DNA of 64,000 nt from Berberis thunbergii (lineage: Eukaryota; Streptophyta; Magnoliopsida; Ranunculales; Berberidaceae). Within the stretch, counting starts at the first letter, position 1, and each line of letters begins with the position of its first letter. The position numbers and the translations under genes were made by a program. A model generated the notes under the pieces. That model made no database searches. It had not been told where the DNA came from and worked only from the letters and a program-made list of their open reading frames with translations. Below, piece by piece: positions 61,901-64,000 of the stretch. The stretch spans positions 434,001-498,000 of the forward strand of contig QNQO01000597.1 in the NCBI GenBank assembly GCA_003290165.1, read 5' to 3'.

Positions 61901-64000
61901 ATACTTTTACAAATGGGCGAGTACACTTAATTGCTATTTTCACCTTGGGCAAAAAGGTTTTATCGGTCAAAGTGATGTCTATAGGTTCAGTTCCATCCAT
62001 TATAAAAGGAGAATTTATAAATTAAGTTAATACTTGAAATAACAAGAAAGTTGAACTCTCTTATAATTAGAACTCATAACCTTAATAAGTTAATCCTCAA
62101 AATGTTTATGCGCAATAGTTGCATGCGCCTGAAACGTTGTGAAAAGGTTCTTCCAAGGGTGATGCCTCACGACCTCGGCTAGCTAGGCAGGTTACCAAGA
62201 TCCTCACCCCCCGGCTAGCCTAGGCATCACCTAAAATTAGTGTAGTCTAGGGCGATCGTCTAAATAGCGAAAGATATGATAGCTATCCTATGGTGCTAGC
62301 AAGAATGCTAGTGAATGAATCCCATCCTCCTAGTGAGTTTTGTGCTTACGCACAAAGCTAGCCAAATGGCTTGTTCTTCAATTTGGAAATTTTTAAACCC
62401 GTAAGTTCATGATAGTCTCCTCGCGTTGAGACTAGTATAGTATAACAAAGCAACCTTGCTGAAAAATAGAAGCACACTACGGTTGAAAAGTTGTAGCTTG
62501 CTGCATGTTGTCTACTTCGATAGCCTTCAGTGCCCCGTTCTCTAACTTAGGACATGGGAAACAATGATTGCTTTAGAATCTGTTGAAGAAGTTTTGTAAG
62601 ATGGGAATATAGACCTTGATTTGTTTTATGCAGTCATGTTTATCCTCTTCCTTTCAATAAAATTTGGAGACTTCATTGCAAAATACTTCTTTTGAGTTAT
62701 ATAGAGCATAAAATGGGTCGAGTCGGTACGGACTCACGTTTATCCACAGGATTCAAATTATTTTATACAGATTTGGATCTAGATCCGACTAGATCATAAA
62801 ACCTCATACCAATCCAGGAAAATGGTTAACCATATCCGGCTCAGATCTAATATGAATTTTTCAAAACGGATTAAATTTGGATTACACCTTGATCTCTTGT
62901 AACATATATTCGATTGAGATATTTTAATTAAAAAACAATAGGCTACTTATTTTATGTATTGAACAAAGAAAAATAGAACATTGTAGTTCGTGAAATTAGT
63001 ATAGAATTTTAAAACTTAAATGAGAATTAACCAAGGTGTGAATTTGCAAATGACAACATTAAACTCTAATGCATTTATACAACTTTAGCACCATCAAAAC
63101 TTTTAACATAAAAAAGATAGGTTTTTTATATTATATTATATATATATATTTATATTTATTTAAATTTTTTATGTGTTTGTAATTACCATTACCATTACGG
63201 ATTTTTACTCTAAGATCCGTATCCGGACCGTATTCTAGTCGGATCAACTTTCACAAATTCGTATCTGATCCATTTTCATATTTGGATAATTTATAGTAAC
63301 TATATCAGTCTAATCGGATTCGAATTCGGTCGGAACTCAGAATTTATCCATACCATCTTATGCCCTGGAATTATATATACAGTTAGCAATTAGTCCTCAA
63401 TTTAAAGCTTTTCGCCAGTGTTTAAGAAGTCACGTGACACACATGGAAGAGTATGTTTTTACAAGATACAAACACGTGACTTAATTCCCAATTTCTACAA
63501 AAGATCAAATGGCCAGGTTCCTTGAAAAAAAGAAGGGAAAAGCTAAAAATATTCAATTGTTTATTATTAAATACATCCTTTTCCCCATGCTGAAAGTCGT
63601 TAGTAGGTTTCTCTATTTAATGAATTTATGCTAATGTTCCAATACAACTCTAGATCTGGTTTGGTTAGATTTGATTAGTTATATTGTAATTTTTTTGTTC
63701 AAGTTGATTCTTAAAGAATCGATCAACTGAAGAACAAGTACAAGACTTGTCTAGCACTATCGATTTTTTCATGTCTCCACATCTTGTCATTTCGTTATTG
63801 TTACTCTTTGACAATTGATTGTATTTCTTTGTATATGAATAATATCTTGAAAGGATAAAAGAAATTGTTTTTAATATTTTGGTTTGTATTCCAGTGCCAA
63901 AGACAAGGAGGAAGTTGCTCTGTGCATCAAAGACTTGAATTCCCCGGGATTCTATCCAACTATGGTATCTCTTTGGGTCACAGACTCGTTTGAGAGGAAG
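46966..64000 (+). CDS. EIF4G: Eukaryotic translation initiation factor 4G (long form), 3'-partial
   Basis: This is the scaffold of the eIF4F cap-binding complex, bridging eIF4E, eIF4A and the ribosome. Exons: 46,966-47,156, 47,249-47,373, 47,511-47,642, 47,767-47,840, 47,945-48,001, 48,437-49,654, 49,781-53,067 and 63,895 to beyond the window. All have GT-AG borders in phase, about 1,730 residues visible. Ser/Gly- and Pro/Gln-rich disordered N-terminus; the plant eIF4G signature FQFGTLSPGFVNGMQ followed by PARTSSAPPNLDEQKRDQ (exons 4-5); the eIF4E-binding motif YTRDFLL at about residue 1,030 (51,071); the MIF4G domain at about residues 1,219-1,445, from LKAILNKLTPQNFEKLF to the RKNKWQQRR segment; an RGG/Pro-rich linker; then the MA3 domain start, REFY joined to SAKDKEEVALCIKDLNSPGF. 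The long N-terminus distinguishes it from eIFiso4G. No frame breaks. Intron 7 is 10,827 bp and full of transposons. The C-terminus lies outside. Confidence 0.95.
53068..53556 (+). other. Start of the giant eIF4G intron
   Basis: The donor is ACAG|GTATCT at 53,068. No element was identified before the LINE begins at about 53,557. Reading through the donor would add a short peptide and stop at 53,093-53,095, giving a protein lacking MA3. Confidence 0.6.
53557..54967 (-). pseudogene. RTE-type LINE, 5'-truncated and mutated
   Basis: Minus-strand reverse transcriptase segments: 54,967-54,578 with VVPIYKNKGDIHNYSNYRGI, ENQFGFMPGRSATEVIFLLR and IFIDMEKAYDGVP; then 54,565-54,290 with RLHQGSALSPYLFALVINEL and FANDIILIDE, where the catalytic A-D-D has become A-N-D; then 54,122-53,895 with RIKAGWLKWRMTSGVLCDRR and RPAMLYGLECWA. 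The order and sequence style are those of plant RTE-clade LINEs. The 3' end carries a short (ATG)n-type tail (CATCATCATCATCATT at 53,562). ACAACCA occurs on both sides (about 53,557 and 54,960), a possible 7-bp target duplication. It lies antisense within the eIF4G intron. Confidence 0.85.
54970..58110 (-). mobile_element. Long LTR remnant of the same chromovirus family (probable solo LTR)
   Basis: The region has base composition unlike the surrounding intron and no coding frames. Its right part (57,755-58,105) matches the LTR fragment beside the chromovirus pol at 28,460-28,850. A length of up to 3 kb would suit Tekay-type LTRs. The left boundary was placed where LINE similarity stops and is uncertain. 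No target duplication was resolved. Confidence 0.45.
58111..58190. repeat. Segment inverted relative to the 28.9-kb LTR copy
   Basis: Read in reverse complement, 58,110-58,190 matches 28,850-28,925 (AAATCTAACTAAATTACAC, ATTGAAACAAAT, GCAAATCAAACAATCG), while the neighbouring CCACCCTCCAAAATCCA block is in direct orientation in both places. Confidence 0.6.
58344..59625. mobile_element. Non-autonomous Mutator-like element with 9-bp target duplication
   Basis: The termini GACAACGACTAC and, in reverse complement, GGCAACGACTAC differ at one base. TTTATTGAA flanks both ends (58,335-58,343 and 59,626-59,634). A 9-bp duplication and G-initiated ends fit Mutator-like elements. The arms share CACACCAC-type motifs for about 60 bp. 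Inside are four tandem units of about 190 bp. There is no transposase. Confidence 0.8.
58728..59460. repeat. Four tandem units of about 190 bp inside the Mutator-like element
   Basis: Units start at 58,728, 58,917, 59,116 and 59,307 with AGACAGATTTGC-like sequence and repeat ACTTTAGTAAAATGA, CATAACTTGCTCATTTC and TTTTGTGTTTTGATCAACTTGA. The spacings are 189, 199 and 191 bp. Confidence 0.9.
59635..60712. other. eIF4G intron interior, no element recognised
   Basis: AT-rich. The only structure noted is the 50-bp duplication at 60,017-60,116. Confidence 0.5.
60017..60116. repeat. 50-bp tandem duplication
   Basis: Two adjacent 50-bp units, 60,017-60,066 and 60,067-60,116, share CCCCTCCAAATGAGTTCTCC and GCCAAATTCTTGAA and differ by only two bases by eye. 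Confidence 0.85.
60716..61006. mobile_element. Tourist-type MITE with TAA target duplication
   Basis: The ends GGGTGAGTTTGGTTGCATG and CATGCAACCAAACACACCC are flanked by TAA on both sides (60,713-60,715 and 61,007-61,009). It is the same family as 24,797-25,116 but more diverged, 291 bp. Confidence 0.85.
61690..62000 (-). pseudogene. hAT transposase fragment (DUF659-type region)
   Basis: Minus-strand frame from 62,000: MDGTEPIDITLTDKTFLPKV and IKCTRPFVKVL, as in the D-K-x-FWP...K-x-x-x-PLVxVLR segment of plant hAT transposases. After stops and a frame change comes ERWNLQLQKLLHMETYY (usual E-RWD-x-QLHRPLHAAxYYLNP), ending near 61,700. It is heavily broken and lacks the BED finger and dimerisation domain. 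Confidence 0.6.
62159..62231. repeat. Inverted repeat GGTGATGCCT / AGGCATCACC
   Basis: Perfect 10-bp arms at 62,159-62,168 and 62,222-62,231 enclose 53 bp containing CGGCTAGCTAGG and CGGCTAGCCTAGG. The role is unknown. Confidence 0.6.
62702..63367. mobile_element. Non-autonomous hAT element with near-perfect 8-bp target duplication
   Basis: The left end TAGAGCATAAAATGG and the right end in reverse complement, CAGGGCATAAGATGG, are imperfect inverted repeats. The flanks are GAGTTATA (62,694-62,701) and GAATTATA (63,368-63,375), 7 of 8 identical. Subterminal GGATCCGTATCCGGA-like motifs occur. It is 666 bp with no transposase. Confidence 0.75.
63376..63894 (+). other. Last part of the eIF4G intron
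   Basis: No element was recognised. It ends in the acceptor TTTGTATTCCAG at 63,894, preceded by a T-rich tract. Confidence 0.8.

Overview
This is a window of AT-rich plant nuclear DNA, most likely from a eudicot. Three protein-coding genes with typical plant exon-intron structure sit in a dense mix of plant transposon remnants. I saw no tRNA, rRNA, CRISPR array or prokaryote-type operon. I cannot name the species.

Host genes. (1) 6,732-12,660, minus strand: a complete ten-exon novel plant SNARE (NPSN11-like, 262 residues). (2) 16,536-24,329, plus strand: a CLASSY 3/4-type SNF2-family protein of the RNA-directed DNA methylation pathway, in three exons. Its reading frame breaks at three places, each as if one base were missing. 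(3) 46,966 to the right edge, plus strand: the long-form translation initiation factor eIF4G. It has an eIF4E-binding motif, an intact MIF4G domain and the first residues of the MA3 domain. The last visible exon is separated from the rest by a 10.8-kb intron.

Layout. 1-6,300 holds no gene, but has an RNase H-like remnant and a large foldback repeat flanked by a 2.3-kb-spaced direct repeat. 12.7-16.5 kb is intergenic, with a tRNA-derived SINE, a near-perfect 25-nt hairpin and a LINE 3' end. 24.8-35.4 kb is a repeat cluster: a Tourist-type MITE, two Helitron-like copies, a Tat-like Ty3/gypsy LTR-gag fragment, a decayed chromovirus pol fused to a plant mobile domain fragment, and a hAT element with an 8-bp target duplication. 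35,427-43,742 is a complete LTR element with a tRNA-Asp primer site and a 5-bp target duplication (TAAAC) but no recognisable pol, so it is a large non-autonomous derivative. 43.9-45.3 kb is hAT-like. The eIF4G intron holds an RTE-type LINE, a long LTR remnant, a Mutator-like element with four ~190-bp tandem units, a second Tourist-type MITE, a hAT transposase fragment and another hAT element.

The three genes have unrelated jobs (membrane fusion, transposon silencing, translation). The window reads as ordinary genes spaced and invaded by mobile DNA. I did not find a convincing new multi-gene system. The most notable points are the broken CLASSY frame, the giant eIF4G intron, the structured non-autonomous elements and the chimeric retroelement junction.
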